The notes under the pieces were generated by a model. It ran no database searches, was not told the DNA's origin, and saw nothing but the letters and a program-made list of their open reading frames with translations. DNA of 64,000 nucleotides, from the NCBI RefSeq assembly GCF_036962705.1, contig NZ_JBALOQ010000045.1, forward strand, positions 20,721 to 84,720, in the 5' to 3' direction. Positions 34,831 to 44,112 of the stretch are shown here, in pieces. The first letter of the stretch is position 1. Every line of letters starts with the position of its first letter. The stretch is from Ferdinandcohnia sp036962705 (GTDB taxonomy: Bacteria; Bacillota; Bacilli; Bacillales; Bacillaceae_L). Both the position numbers and the translations under genes were made by a program.

Positions 34831-35295
34831 GTCTCATGGACAAAAGGATGCTGAAATTCGAGGGAATTGTCACTGAACAGGTGTCTCGGAGACAAAAATC
34901 TTTTGGGATCATGAAGAATTGTCTTTCAGCGGGTGTTTCATGGACAAAAGGATGCCGGAATTAGAGGTAAATGTCTCTGAGAGGCAGTCTCGAGGACAAA
35001 AGTGGGTCGCTGTCAAACAGAAATTTCTTTGAGATGCTGTTTCGGGGACAAAAGTAGGTCATAGTCAAGCAGAAATGTCTTTGAGAAGGTGTCTCGGGGA
35101 CAAAAGAAGGTCGATGTCAATCAGAATTGTCTCTGAGAAGGTGTCTCGGAGACAAAAGTAAGTCATGATAATGCCGAAATGTCTTTGAAGCAGTGTCTCG
35201 AAGACAAAAATTAGCCGACTTCAGGTGAAAATGTCTTCGACCAGATGTCTCAAAGACAAAAAAACATCCAACGCTAGAAAAAATGTCCGAGACCT
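34831..35295. repeat. Tandem array B: nine units of exactly 52 bp in the tyrS leader
   Basis: The word GTCTC (twice GTTTC) starts at 34831, 34883, 34935, 34987, 35039, 35091, 35143, 35195 and 35247, each exactly 52 bp apart, and is followed by a (G)GAC-AAAA segment. Before each is AATGTCT(C/T)TGAGA. TTGTCTC and GAGACAA across unit junctions can pair. Unit interiors are degenerate. It has no coding capacity and lies between the tyrosine T-box terminator and the tyrS start. Confidence 0.95.
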
Positions 35296-35373
35296 AATTT
35301 CTTTTGAATCGAAGACCTTATAGGTTAGTAAAAAACATTATAAATAAAATCACAAACCAGGAGGAAAACTGCA

Positions 35374-36618
35374 ATGGAGAACTTTATCGAGCAGTTAACA
35401 GAAGAACAAAAAATAGATCTAGAAAGACAATTTGACATCTATGCAAATGGTGTACAGGAAATAGTTCCTTCGCATGAGCTAAAACAAAAAATTGCAAAAT
35501 CCATTGTTACAAACCAACCACTAAAAGTAAAGCTAGGCCTTGATCCATCAGCGCCAGATGTTCATTTAGGGCATACTGTGGTATTAAACAAATTAAAACA
35601 ATTCCAAGAAAACGGACATGTAGTCCAGCTTCTAATTGGCGACTTTACAGGAAAAATTGGGGACCCAACCGGTAAATCCGTTGCCCGAAAACAACTGACA
35701 GATGAAGAAGTTAAGTACAATGCGAAAACATACTTTGAGCAGTTTGGAAAAATTTTAGACATGGAGAAGGTCGAGCTACACTACAACTCCAAATGGCTAT
35801 CTACCTTAAACTTTGAAGACATTATCAACCTAGCAGCAAGTATCACTGTTGCTCGTTTGCTTGAGAGAAATGATTTCTCTGAGCGTTTAGCGACCGGAAA
35901 GCCAATTTCGCTTCATGAATTCTTCTACCCACTTATGCAGGGCTATGACTCTGTTGAGCTGGAAAGCGACATTGAATTAGGTGGAAATGACCAGCACTTC
36001 AACGTGTTAATGGGAAGACATTTACAAGAGCATTTTGGTAAAGAAAAGCAGGTTGTAATTCTTCTGCCACTTTTAGAAGGACTTGATGGCGTTGAAAAGA
36101 TGTCTAAGTCAAAAGGAAACTACATTGGTGTTGATGAGGCACCAAATGATATGTACGGAAAAACAATGTCCATCCAGGACGAAATGATGGCAAAATACTT
36201 TGATTTAGTTACAGACTTATCACTTGATGAAAAGAATGAGATTAAAGCAAACATCGAAAATGGTACGCTTCATCCACGTGATGCAAAAATGCTTCTTGGA
36301 AGAACCATCGTGAGAATGTACCATGGTGTAGAAGCGGCGCAGCAGGCTGAAGAACACTTTAAAACGGTCTTCCAAAAAGGAGTAATCCCAGAAGACATTC
36401 CAGAAGTAACATGGTCAGGAGAAAACACATCCTCCATCATTGACTTACTTGTTCAGTTGGATTTACAAAAGTCTAAAGGGGAAGCGCGAAAAATGATCCA
36501 AAACGGTGGCGTCAAATTGAATGGTGAAAAAATAGAGGATATTCATTTAGAGTTGGAAATTACAACCGACATGATCGTTCAAGTCGGAAAGCGTAAATTT
36601 GTTAAAATTAAAAAGTAA
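35374..36618 (+). CDS. tyrS: Tyrosyl-tRNA synthetase (type 2)
   Basis: A 414-residue class I synthetase charging tRNA-Tyr. HIGH motif HLGH at 64-67, KMSKS at 242-246, tyrosine-pocket residues GGNDQHFN near 203, and a C-terminal S4 RNA-binding domain (about 345-412). Length and sequence fit the TyrZ/type-2 group rather than the 420-residue TyrS group. AGGAGG precedes the ATG. Expression should respond to uncharged tRNA-Tyr through the upstream T-box. Confidence 0.95.
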   Translation: MENFIEQLTEEQKIDLERQFDIYANGVQEIVPSHELKQKIAKSIVTNQPLKVKLGLDPSAPDVHLGHTVVLNKLKQFQENGHVVQLLIGDFTGKIGDPTGKSVARKQLTDEEVKYNAKTYFEQFGKILDMEKVELHYNSKWLSTLNFEDIINLAASITVARLLERNDFSERLATGKPISLHEFFYPLMQGYDSVELESDIELGGNDQHFNVLMGRHLQEHFGKEKQVVILLPLLEGLDGVEKMSKSKGNYIGVDEAPNDMYGKTMSIQDEMMAKYFDLVTDLSLDEKNEIKANIENGTLHPRDAKMLLGRTIVRMYHGVEAAQQAEEHFKTVFQKGVIPEDIPEVTWSGENTSSIIDLLVQLDLQKSKGEARKMIQNGGVKLNGEKIEDIHLELEITTDMIVQVGKRKFVKIKK

Positions 36619-36626
36619 TCAATTAA

Positions 36627-36665
36627 AATGGGGCGACATTCTAATATGTCTGCCCCAATTTTTTT
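36627..36665 (+). terminator. Intrinsic terminator after tyrS
   Basis: A 12-bp stem (AATGGGGC.GACA / TGTC.GCCCCAATT, with a bulge) followed by a T-run. Confidence 0.9.
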
Positions 36666-36732
36666 GTCTAGCTCAAGAAGCCAACGGTTCTCTGGTCTAT
36701 CCGTCACTTAAGGATGCGTTCATAAGCTTTTC

Positions 36733-37596
36733 TTATTTTCCAATAAACATTTGTGTCCAGTAGTTGCCATTCGTTTGGTGGCCAACTCCAATATGGGTGA
36801 AGTTTGGATTCAGAATGTTTTTACGATGTCCTTCACTGTTCATCCAAGCGTTTACCACGGCATCAGGAGATGCTTGTCCTTTTGCGATATTTTCCCCAGC
36901 AGTTCTGTAAGATACTCCCATATCCCTCATCATATCAAATGGAGAACCATAAGTAGGACTCGTATGGGAGAAATAATTTTTTTGCTGCATATCATTTGAT
37001 TTTGTCTTTGCTACTTTGCTTAATGCAGTATCCGCTTTAAGGGCAGGTAAGCCGTTTTTCGTACGCTGTGCATTTGTAAGGTCGATTACCTGTCTCTCAA
37101 AATTGCTAATTCCAGCTGTAGGAGCTGGAGCTGGAGCAGGTGCAGGTGCAGGCTGCGTGGCAGGCTGACGATTCTGAGGGGCAGGTGCAGTTTGCCCTAT
37201 TGGGTAATTTGAATTTGGTGCCGGAGCAACATTGTTCGGTGCCGGTACCACATTATTTTGTTCACCAGTAAACTGATAGTTCCCATTCGGAACTACGTTT
37301 GTACCGTTCGGTGTGCGGACTACAATTTTTTTATTAATGAAACGAAAATATTGTTGTTCGCCTTGTGCATTCTGAACACTTGTTGTATGTGGATACTTAT
37401 CGCTGGACGTTGTTGTGCGATAAGGACGGTCCTGTTTTAAGATATAGCCGTTATTCACATTTTCTACATTTGCTGAGCGGTTAGTATTATCTGCTGCATT
37501 GTTAGTATTATCTGTGGCATTGTTAGTATTACACGCAGATAATAAAAGCATCGCAGACCCAAGAATCGCTATACCTGTTTTTGTAAATCTTTGCAA
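36733..37596 (-). CDS. CAP-domain lipoprotein (YkwD-like)
   Basis: A 287-residue exported protein. The signal peptide ends in lipobox L19-S-A-C22, then come short Asn/Thr-rich repeats (NTNNATD-type), a Pro/Ala-rich linker (PAPAPAPA near 150-160) and a C-terminal CAP/SCP domain (about 165-287) with LTNAQRTKNGLPAL, HTSPTYGSPFDMM and GENIAKGQ motifs. It resembles B. subtilis YkwD and the spore-coat-associated SafA-type CAP proteins. Role unknown, cell-surface location. Confidence 0.88.
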   Translation of the reverse strand: MQRFTKTGIAILGSAMLLLSACNTNNATDNTNNAADNTNRSANVENVNNGYILKQDRPYRTTTSSDKYPHTTSVQNAQGEQQYFRFINKKIVVRTPNGTNVVPNGNYQFTGEQNNVVPAPNNVAPAPNSNYPIGQTAPAPQNRQPATQPAPAPAPAPAPTAGISNFERQVIDLTNAQRTKNGLPALKADTALSKVAKTKSNDMQQKNYFSHTSPTYGSPFDMMRDMGVSYRTAGENIAKGQASPDAVVNAWMNSEGHRKNILNPNFTHIGVGHQTNGNYWTQMFIGK

Positions 37597-37768
37597 TCTG
37601 AATTCCTCCTTTGCGTGATTCGATTTACTTTTATATTTTGCTACTTCCTTAAATAAAGTATTGGTGGTAATTATAGAGAGTCAAAAGGGTGAAGATGCTT
37701 AACGGTAGCATCAATATCGAGTAAAATAAGAGAAGGAAAAAAATACCTAAGCACATGAGGTGAATTAC

Positions 37769-38389
37769 ATGAAAATCATTGATATTTCACAGCCATTAAG
37801 TCATACAACACAGGAATGGCCGAGCGATACTCCATTTGAATACGAACTAACATGGTCAATTGAGGAAGCATCAACTGTTAATGTAGGAAAAATCACAACA
37901 AGCACTCATATTGGAACGCATATTGATGCGCCTTATCACTTTGACAATGATGGAAAAAAGGTGCATGAACTAGAGCTTGACTTATATGTGGGAAAGGCAA
38001 GAGTGATTGAGGTATCAGGAAAAAAAGAAATTGGAATTGAGGACATAAAAGGAATTGACTTATCAGGTGTGAGACGATTATTAATCCGAACAAATTCTTG
38101 GAAAAACCGAAACCAATTTCCGACTACTATTACTAGCTTAAAACCAGAAGTCGCTTCTTTTTTAGCTGGAAAAGGAATTCAATTAATTGGCGTAGATACG
38201 CCATCAGTTGATCAGTTGGATAGTAAAAATTTACTAGCCCATCATCATTTACATAGACATGGCATATATATTCTTGAGGGGATTGTCTTAGATGAAGTGG
38301 AACCAGGTGATTATGAATTAATTGCACTGCCACTACGAATTGAAGGGGCCGATGGGAGTCCAGTTCGTGCGGTATTAAAAAACATATAG
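37769..38389 (+). CDS. Cyclase family protein (kynurenine formamidase-like)
   Basis: A 206-residue metal-dependent hydrolase of the cyclase/KynB fold. The signature HIGTHIDAPYHF near residue 49 supplies metal ligands, and HHHLHRHGIYILEG near 158 the catalytic His pair. KynB cleaves N-formylkynurenine, but no other tryptophan-degradation genes are nearby, so the substrate is open. ATG at 37769 is used rather than the GTG at 37760, because GAGGTG precedes it. Confidence 0.82.
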   Translation: MKIIDISQPLSHTTQEWPSDTPFEYELTWSIEEASTVNVGKITTSTHIGTHIDAPYHFDNDGKKVHELELDLYVGKARVIEVSGKKEIGIEDIKGIDLSGVRRLLIRTNSWKNRNQFPTTITSLKPEVASFLAGKGIQLIGVDTPSVDQLDSKNLLAHHHLHRHGIYILEGIVLDEVEPGDYELIALPLRIEGADGSPVRAVLKNI

Positions 38390-38400
38390 GGGAACGAAGA

Positions 38401-38432
38401 AAATCCATTGTCACAAGAACAATGGATTTTTT
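38401..38432 (+). terminator. Intrinsic terminator
   Basis: A perfect 11-bp stem (AAATCCATTGT / ACAATGGATTT), 7-nt loop, T-run. Confidence 0.92.
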
Positions 38433-38457
38433 TAACCTATAGGAAAGGGGGAACACG

Positions 38458-38607
38458 TTAACTAGCAACAGGTATGAGATCGCTCTTATTTACGAGCTCT
38501 ACCCTGAAGAGAAATTCCATTTGTTTGATCTCATACATTCCATTTTCATAAACGTACAGTACTTCGTACAAATCGTTATTGTAGACAACCTTATCACCTT
38601 GTTTCAT
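38458..38607 (-). CDS. Small hypothetical protein, 49 aa
   Basis: An ORF of 49 codons with a perfect AGGAGG ribosome binding site seven bases before the ATG. The product (MKQGDKVVYNNDLYEVLYVY..) looks like a small SH3/KOW-type beta-barrel. No signal or membrane segment. It is convergent with the cyclase gene. The family is not recognised. Confidence 0.65.
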   Translation of the reverse strand: MKQGDKVVYNNDLYEVLYVYENGMYEIKQMEFLFRVELVNKSDLIPVAS

Positions 38608-38729
38608 GGAATACCTCCTAATCAATGGCTTATCCCTAGTGTAATATAAAGAAATTCCATCATCTATACGCCTTTAGTAATATTGTAGTAGATAATATTG
38701 CCGATTTTTTGTAAAAATTTCTCTAAAAC

Positions 38730-38744
38730 TGGTATAGACAACTA
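38730..38744 (+). promoter_or_regulatory. NagR (dre) operator upstream of nagP
   Basis: TGGTATAGACAACTA, identical in all 15 positions to the site at 40466-40480 before nagA. It matches the GntR/HutC-type dre motif bound by NagR/YvoA and DasR. The repressor gene is the fourth nag gene of this locus. Confidence 0.8.
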
Positions 38745-38806
38745 ATCCCCTTGGTGTTAAAATGAGTTGCGGTAAGTATTCTGCCTATCCTTTGGTTACA
38801 CTAACG

Positions 38807-38820
38807 TGTAAGCGTTGCCT
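38807..38820 (+). promoter_or_regulatory. Candidate cre (CcpA) site upstream of nagP
   Basis: TGTAAGCGTTGCCT fits the cre consensus TGWAARCGNTWNCA with mismatches near its 3' end. It would add glucose repression to the NagR control of nagP. Confidence 0.5.
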
Positions 38821-38906
38821 ATTTTTGAAATTATACATGCTTTATTTACGGAGTTAGAGGACCAAAGAATAGAAGGAAAATACTAAATTAAGGAGGAATT
38901 ATTATC

Positions 38907-40352
38907 ATGATGAAGTATCTTCAAAAACTTGGTCGTTCATTGATGTTACCGGTTGCTGTATTACCAGCAGCGGCTATCTTGATGGGTATTGGTTATTGGA
39001 TTGATCCACAGGGCTGGGGTGGAGGAAGCCCTATCGCAGCATTCTTAATAAAAGCTGGAGGAGCCATTATTGATAATATGGCCATTCTTTTTGCGGTGGG
39101 TGTCGCATTAGGAATGTCGAAGGATAAAGATGGTTCAGCGGCATTAAGTGGATTGGTGGGGTATCTAACAGTTACAACATTACTTGCAACAAACACAGTG
39201 GCAATGCTCCAAGGGGTAGACCCAGCTGAGGTTAATGCAGCGTTTGGAAAAATAGAAAACCAATTTATCGGAATTATATCTGGTATTATCGCATCTATAA
39301 TGTACAACCGCTTCAGTAATGTACAATTACCGGATGCGCTAGCCTTCTTTAGTGGAAAAAGACTTGTTCCAATTTTGACATCCGTTGCTATGTTAGTCGC
39401 GTCTCTAGTTCTGTTATTTGTATGGCCAGTTATCTATTCTGGTTTGGTTGCATTTGGTAAAGGTATTCTTGATTTAGGCGCAGTTGGTGCTGGATTATAC
39501 GGTTTCTTTAATAGACTATTAATTCCAACAGGTCTTCACCACGCGTTAAACTCCGTATTCTGGTTTGACGTAGCTGGTATTAACGATATCAATAATTTCT
39601 TAAGTGGTGCTGGTGAGAAAGGGATTACTGGTAGATATCAAGCTGGTTTCTTCCCTGTAATGATGTTTGGTTTACCAGCAGCAGCGCTTGCCATGTATCA
39701 CACAGCTAAAACAGCAAGAAAGAAACAAGCTGCATCCTTATTAATGGCAGCAGCATTTGCAGCATTTTTCACAGGTGTTACAGAACCACTTGAATTTGCG
39801 TTTATGTTCTTAGCGCCAGCGTTATATGTTGTACACGCAGCATTAACAGGTATTTCATTGTTTATTGCAGCTACATTCCATTGGACTGCAGGCTTTGCAT
39901 TTAGTGCAGGTTTTGTTGACTTTTTCCTAAGTTTACGAAACCCTATTGCAAATCAGCCTTGGATGCTATTAGTACAAGGGCTTGTAATAGCAGTGATTTA
40001 TTATGTTCTATTCCGTTTCTTAATCGTTAAATTTAACCTAAAAACACCTGGTCGTGAAGACGAAGAAGTGGTTGAAACAACTACACAAGCAGATGGTAAA
40101 TCCAAATTCGCTAATATGGCAGCTCAAATTTATGAGGGCTTAGGTGGAGACGAAAACGTAACATCAGTTGATAACTGTGTGACTCGTCTACGTCTAGAAG
40201 TTAAAGATATGGAAAAAGTCGATCAGCAAAAAATAAAAGCAACGGGAGTTCCTGGTATCAATATTGTTGGAAAAAACAGTATTCAAGTTATCGTAGGAAC
40301 AAACGTACAATTCGTTGCAGACGAAGTCCATAAAATTCGTAAAGAAAAGTAA
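38907..40352 (+). CDS. nagP: PTS N-acetylglucosamine transporter EIICB (NagP)
   Basis: A 481-residue phosphotransferase-system permease. The EIIC membrane domain (about 1-375) is followed by a soluble EIIB domain with the phosphocysteine in DNCVTRLR near residue 423. No EIIA domain is present, so phosphate must come from an EIIA encoded elsewhere. It imports GlcNAc as GlcNAc-6-phosphate, feeding NagA and NagB downstream. AAGGAGG precedes two adjacent ATG codons. NagR and possible CcpA sites lie upstream. Confidence 0.92.
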   Translation: MMKYLQKLGRSLMLPVAVLPAAAILMGIGYWIDPQGWGGGSPIAAFLIKAGGAIIDNMAILFAVGVALGMSKDKDGSAALSGLVGYLTVTTLLATNTVAMLQGVDPAEVNAAFGKIENQFIGIISGIIASIMYNRFSNVQLPDALAFFSGKRLVPILTSVAMLVASLVLLFVWPVIYSGLVAFGKGILDLGAVGAGLYGFFNRLLIPTGLHHALNSVFWFDVAGINDINNFLSGAGEKGITGRYQAGFFPVMMFGLPAAALAMYHTAKTARKKQAASLLMAAAFAAFFTGVTEPLEFAFMFLAPALYVVHAALTGISLFIAATFHWTAGFAFSAGFVDFFLSLRNPIANQPWMLLVQGLVIAVIYYVLFRFLIVKFNLKTPGREDEEVVETTTQADGKSKFANMAAQIYEGLGGDENVTSVDNCVTRLRLEVKDMEKVDQQKIKATGVPGINIVGKNSIQVIVGTNVQFVADEVHKIRKEK

Positions 40353-40465
40353 GAAGGATTAGGAGGGCTGTCCATACGGACGGTCCTTTCTTATTATTTT
40401 ACAAGGAAAACACTATAATTTTATAATAAGAAGGGAAAAGTAAGGGAAAATACTAAATTATATAG

Positions 40466-40480
40466 TGGTATAGACAACTA
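40466..40480 (+). promoter_or_regulatory. NagR (dre) operator upstream of nagA
   Basis: TGGTATAGACAACTA, the same 15-mer as before nagP. It is preceded by GGAAAATACTAAATTA (40445-40460), a 16-mer also found at 38875-38890 next to the nagP ribosome binding site. Confidence 0.82.
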
Positions 40481-40531
40481 GCTATCGTGAAAGATATACT
40501 TACAGTAAGAAACATAAAAGGAGTCATTGAC

Positions 40532-41701
40532 ATGTTTATTACAAATCTGACTATATATTCTGAAGAAGGTATCATCGAAAAAGGATTTATTGAAATCGAT
40601 GGAGAAAAGATAACAAGGGTTGGTCAAATGGCTGACTTCCATGCAAGTGATAAAGACGAAGTCATCGCTTTTGATGATTCTTACTCTCTCATTCCAGGTA
40701 TGATTGATCTACATATTCACGGGGCAAGCGGTGCCGATGTAATGGACGCAACACCTGATGCATTAGAAACAATGACAAAAGTGTTACCCAAGGAAGGTAC
40801 GACAAGCTTTCTAGCAACAACGATGACGAAGACAAAAGACGATATTGAAAACGCAATCGGCAATATTGCTGATTTTATCCCGAAGCAAAATCTTGGGTCT
40901 GCAGAAATTTTAGGAGCACATCTAGAAGGACCATTTTTATCTCCGAAAAGAGCGGGAGCGCAGCATCCAGATAATATCATTAACCCAGATGTGGAGCTTT
41001 TTAAAGAATGGCAAACCTTATCAGGCGACAATATTCGACTAGTGACATTAGCACCAGAGGAACCGGGAGGACTTGAGTTAACGACTCATTTAAAAAATAC
41101 AGGTGTTGTTGCTTCCATTGGTCATTCCGATGCGGTGTATGATGAAGTTGAAGCAGCGATAGAAGCTGGAGTTACCCATGCTACGCATTTATTTAACGGC
41201 ATGCGCGGACTTCATCATCGGGAGCCAGGTGTAGCAGGTGCTGTCCTTTTACATAACGAAGTAAAATGTGAAATGATTGTCGATGGGATTCATATAGCAC
41301 CCAAAATGGTGAAGTTTGCATATAAAAATAAAGGGAGCGAAGGCTCCATTCTTGTAACCGATGCAATGCGTGCAAAATGCCTTGGCGCAGGAATGTATGA
41401 CCTAGGTGGTCAAGAAGTAATCGTGAATGAGGAAAGAGCTGTATTAAAAGATGGAACCTTGGCGGGAAGTATTTTAAAATTGAATGATGCAGTTCGAAAC
41501 ATGATGAAATTCACAGATTGCTCACTTCAGGATATAACTGAAATGACAGCTGTTAATCCAGCAAAGCAAATCAATGTGTTTGACCGAAAAGGAAGCATTA
41601 AGGCTGGTAAGGATGCAGATCTTGTGATAGTGAATGATCAATTAGAGGTCATCATGACATTTTGTCGAGGAAAACTTGCTTATTCAAATAGGGAGGGATA
41701 A
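40532..41701 (+). CDS. nagA: N-acetylglucosamine-6-phosphate deacetylase
   Basis: A 389-residue amidohydrolase that removes acetate from GlcNAc-6-P. Metal motif HIH at 61-63, HLEGPFLS near 128, GHSDA near 192 and the catalytic Asp in VTDAM near 273. ATG at 40532 is chosen for its AAAGGAG site; the upstream GTG at 40487 has none. The stop codon overlaps the nagB start by one base (TAATG), showing translational coupling. Confidence 0.95.
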   Translation: MFITNLTIYSEEGIIEKGFIEIDGEKITRVGQMADFHASDKDEVIAFDDSYSLIPGMIDLHIHGASGADVMDATPDALETMTKVLPKEGTTSFLATTMTKTKDDIENAIGNIADFIPKQNLGSAEILGAHLEGPFLSPKRAGAQHPDNIINPDVELFKEWQTLSGDNIRLVTLAPEEPGGLELTTHLKNTGVVASIGHSDAVYDEVEAAIEAGVTHATHLFNGMRGLHHREPGVAGAVLLHNEVKCEMIVDGIHIAPKMVKFAYKNKGSEGSILVTDAMRAKCLGAGMYDLGGQEVIVNEERAVLKDGTLAGSILKLNDAVRNMMKFTDCSLQDITEMTAVNPAKQINVFDRKGSIKAGKDADLVIVNDQLEVIMTFCRGKLAYSNREG

Positions 41702-42498
41702 TGATGAAAGTTGTAGCAGTAAAGGATTTTAAAGAAATGAGCCAATTGGCAGCAGCCATGATTTCACATCAAGTAAAAGAAAAGCCAAACTCGGTATTAG
41801 GTCTTGCGACTGGCGGCACTGTAGTTGGAACATATGAGGAACTAATTAAGGATCACGGGCAAAATAAGACATCCTATGAAAACATCCAGACAGTAAATCT
41901 AGATGAATATTTAGGAATTGATAAGGACCATCCAAATAGCTATCACCATTTTATGATGGAAAACCTTTTTTCAAATATCAATATTAATCAGGAAAATATC
42001 CATATTCCAAATGGGCTAGCAAATAATTATGAAGAGGAAGGCCAAAAATATGAAAAGGTTATTTCGGATTTAGGCGGAGTCGACCTTCAATTGCTTGGGA
42101 TTGGAGTAAATGGACATATTGGCTTTAACGAACCAGGTACACCTTTCAATTCTGTAACTCATGTTGTTGAGCTTGAAGAATCAACAAGACAAGCGAATCT
42201 GCGTTTTTTCAATAGCATTGAAGAAGTTCCAACACATGCTGTTACAATGGGAATCTCAACAATTATGAATAGTAGAAAAATCCTATTGCTCGTATCAGGA
42301 AAAACAAAGGCTGAAATCCTTGAAAAAGTTATCAACGAAGACATCACAGAAACGATTCCGGCTACTGTTTTAAAGAATCATCCTGACGTAACGATTATTG
42401 CGGACGAAGAAGCACTTTCATTAGTGGATGATGATAAAAAGAGGGGCTTTAATCGTGATAAAGAAGAGTTCACCAGTACCTATCTACTTTCAAATTGA
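41701..42498 (+). CDS. nagB: Glucosamine-6-phosphate deaminase
   Basis: A 265-residue NagB converting glucosamine-6-P to fructose-6-P and ammonia. Visible motifs are LATGGTVVGTYE (N-terminal phosphate loop), NLDEYLG near 62 and GVNGHIGFNEPG near 138. It starts at ATGATG overlapping the nagA stop and itself overlaps the nagR start. It joins GlcNAc use to glycolysis. Confidence 0.95.
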   Translation: MMKVVAVKDFKEMSQLAAAMISHQVKEKPNSVLGLATGGTVVGTYEELIKDHGQNKTSYENIQTVNLDEYLGIDKDHPNSYHHFMMENLFSNININQENIHIPNGLANNYEEEGQKYEKVISDLGGVDLQLLGIGVNGHIGFNEPGTPFNSVTHVVELEESTRQANLRFFNSIEEVPTHAVTMGISTIMNSRKILLLVSGKTKAEILEKVINEDITETIPATVLKNHPDVTIIADEEALSLVDDDKKRGFNRDKEEFTSTYLLSN

Positions 42499-43177
42499 GC
42501 AGCGAATTCGCGAAAAAATTGAAAAAAAAGAGCTAAATCCTGGAGACATGATTCCATCTGAAAGAGAATTTGCGGAAAAGTACCAAATCAGTAGGATGAC
42601 CGTAAGACATGCCATCAATAATCTCGTCAATGAAGGTTATTTACAAAGGGTACGAGGAAAAGGGACCTTTGTGGCAGTTAAGAAATTTGAAAAGAATATC
42701 CAGAAATTAACGAGCTTTTCTGAGGACATGCGTTCAAGAGGGCTCGAGCCAGGTACAAAGGTTCTTAGCTTTGTTCTAATAGAAGCGGACTCTTTAATCG
42801 CTTCACAGCTAAAGGTGGAAAAAGGGGCAAGGGTTTACCAAATTGAACGTTTGCGAATTGCGGACAAGCAGCCGATTGCCTTTGAGGTTTTTTATATGTC
42901 AGAAGACCTTGTACCAGGTGTAACAAGGGAAGTGGCAGAGCATTCCATTTTCCGTTATGTCGAGGAAATCGGACTACATATCACGTCCGGGGTTCAGGAA
43001 CTGGAAGCCACGACTGCCCACAAACGTGAGGCGTCTGTGTTAGGGATAAAGGTGGGAGCACCTGTCCTGTATATCCAACAAATCTCATACCTTGAGGATC
43101 AGCAACCACTCGAGTTTGTAAAATCCTATTACCGTGCTGACAGATATAAATATAAAGTGGAAATGGTTCGAACATAA
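42455..43177 (+). CDS. nagR: GntR-family repressor of GlcNAc use (NagR/YvoA-like)
   Basis: A 240-residue HutC-subfamily regulator. Winged helix (SPVPIYFQIEQRIREKI through SRMTVRHAINNLV) at the N-terminus, then a UTRA effector domain that in YvoA binds GlcN-6-P or GlcNAc-6-P. GTG at 42455 with AGAGGGG upstream is the likely start, inside the end of nagB. It should bind the two dre sites in this locus and repress nagP and nagAB. Confidence 0.9.
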   Translation: MIKKSSPVPIYFQIEQRIREKIEKKELNPGDMIPSEREFAEKYQISRMTVRHAINNLVNEGYLQRVRGKGTFVAVKKFEKNIQKLTSFSEDMRSRGLEPGTKVLSFVLIEADSLIASQLKVEKGARVYQIERLRIADKQPIAFEVFYMSEDLVPGVTREVAEHSIFRYVEEIGLHITSGVQELEATTAHKREASVLGIKVGAPVLYIQQISYLEDQQPLEFVKSYYRADRYKYKVEMVRT

Positions 43178-43194
43178 ATGTAGGAGGTATCATC

Positions 43195-44112
43195 ATGAAA
43201 CGACTTTTAGATTGTACAGCCTCAGATTTCAAAAAAATGAACGGACAAGATCTTAAGCAATCGATTAAGGCTTCTGAGGGAAGGGTTATTTTATCAGAGG
43301 TCATTGGTTCCTTTCAGCCAGTATATCCAGCCGTGACGAATGCGGAAATGGCGTCAGCATTTGGTGCCGATCTCTTGATTTTTAATTATTTTGATGTCTT
43401 TTCTCCTTTTGTGGAGGGCTTTCAAGCTGTGGAGGGCGAATCTATTGTTGAGAAGCTAAAAGAGCTCACCGGTAGACCGATTGGCTTGAATTTAGAGCCT
43501 GTTGACCCAAATGCCGAGCAGCTTGAAAAATTAAGTAAACTTCCAAAAGGTCGTTTGGCGACAGAAGAATCCTTAAATGAAGCAAAAAAGCTTGGCTTTG
43601 ATTTTGTTTGCTTAACTGGAAACCCGAAAACAGGTGTTACAAATAATGAAATTGTTGTAGCGATTAAGAAGGCGCGTGAAGTATTTGGCAGTGAAGGCCT
43701 TATTATTGCCGGAAAAATGCATGGTGCCGGGGTTGCCAATGAATCCGGAAGTGGAATCATATCAGAGGTAGCACTTGAAAGCTTTGTTGACGCAGGGGCG
43801 GATGTCATTTTAATGCCAGCACCTGGAACTGTTCCAGGAATTACTCTGGAGTCAACGGAAAAAAATGTTCGTTTTGTTCATTCAAAAGGAGCATTGGTAA
43901 TGCTGACAATTGGTACAAGCCAAGAGGGTGCCGATGAAGGAACCATTCGCCAAATTGCATTAACAAGTAAAATGGCAGGTGCGGACATATACCATATTGG
44001 AGATGCGGGCTTTCACGGTATCGCAATCCCTGAAAACATTATGACTTATTCTATCGCTATTCGTGGAAAACGTCATACATATGTACGAATGGCAGCTTCA
44101 GTTAATCGCTAA
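43195..44112 (+). CDS. TIM-barrel protein of unknown function in the nag operon
   Basis: A 305-residue protein with alternating beta/alpha pattern of a TIM barrel: conserved-looking strand ends are LIFNYFDV, GLNLEPVD, FVCLTGNPKTG, IIAGKMHGAG, ADVILMPAPGTVPG, MLTIGTSQEGADEG and IYHIGDAGFHG. Relatives are annotated vaguely as hydrolases or PEP-phosphonomutase-like and occur near PTS genes. It starts 17 bp after nagR with GGAGG, so it belongs to the nag operon and is under the same control. A role on an amino-sugar phosphate is plausible; the reaction is unknown. Confidence 0.8.
   Translation: MKRLLDCTASDFKKMNGQDLKQSIKASEGRVILSEVIGSFQPVYPAVTNAEMASAFGADLLIFNYFDVFSPFVEGFQAVEGESIVEKLKELTGRPIGLNLEPVDPNAEQLEKLSKLPKGRLATEESLNEAKKLGFDFVCLTGNPKTGVTNNEIVVAIKKAREVFGSEGLIIAGKMHGAGVANESGSGIISEVALESFVDAGADVILMPAPGTVPGITLESTEKNVRFVHSKGALVMLTIGTSQEGADEGTIRQIALTSKMAGADIYHIGDAGFHGIAIPENIMTYSIAIRGKRHTYVRMAASVNR

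Noticed and set aside
34572..34964. A 130-codon ORF over the tyrosine T-box
   Set aside because: It lies entirely on the structured leader RNA and the start of the repeat array.
34831..35295. CRISPR array interpretation of the regular 52-bp repeats
   Set aside because: Units are degenerate along their whole length, with no strictly conserved repeat of 25-40 bp separated by unique spacers, no leader and no cas genes. The same period occurs in two unrelated arrays.
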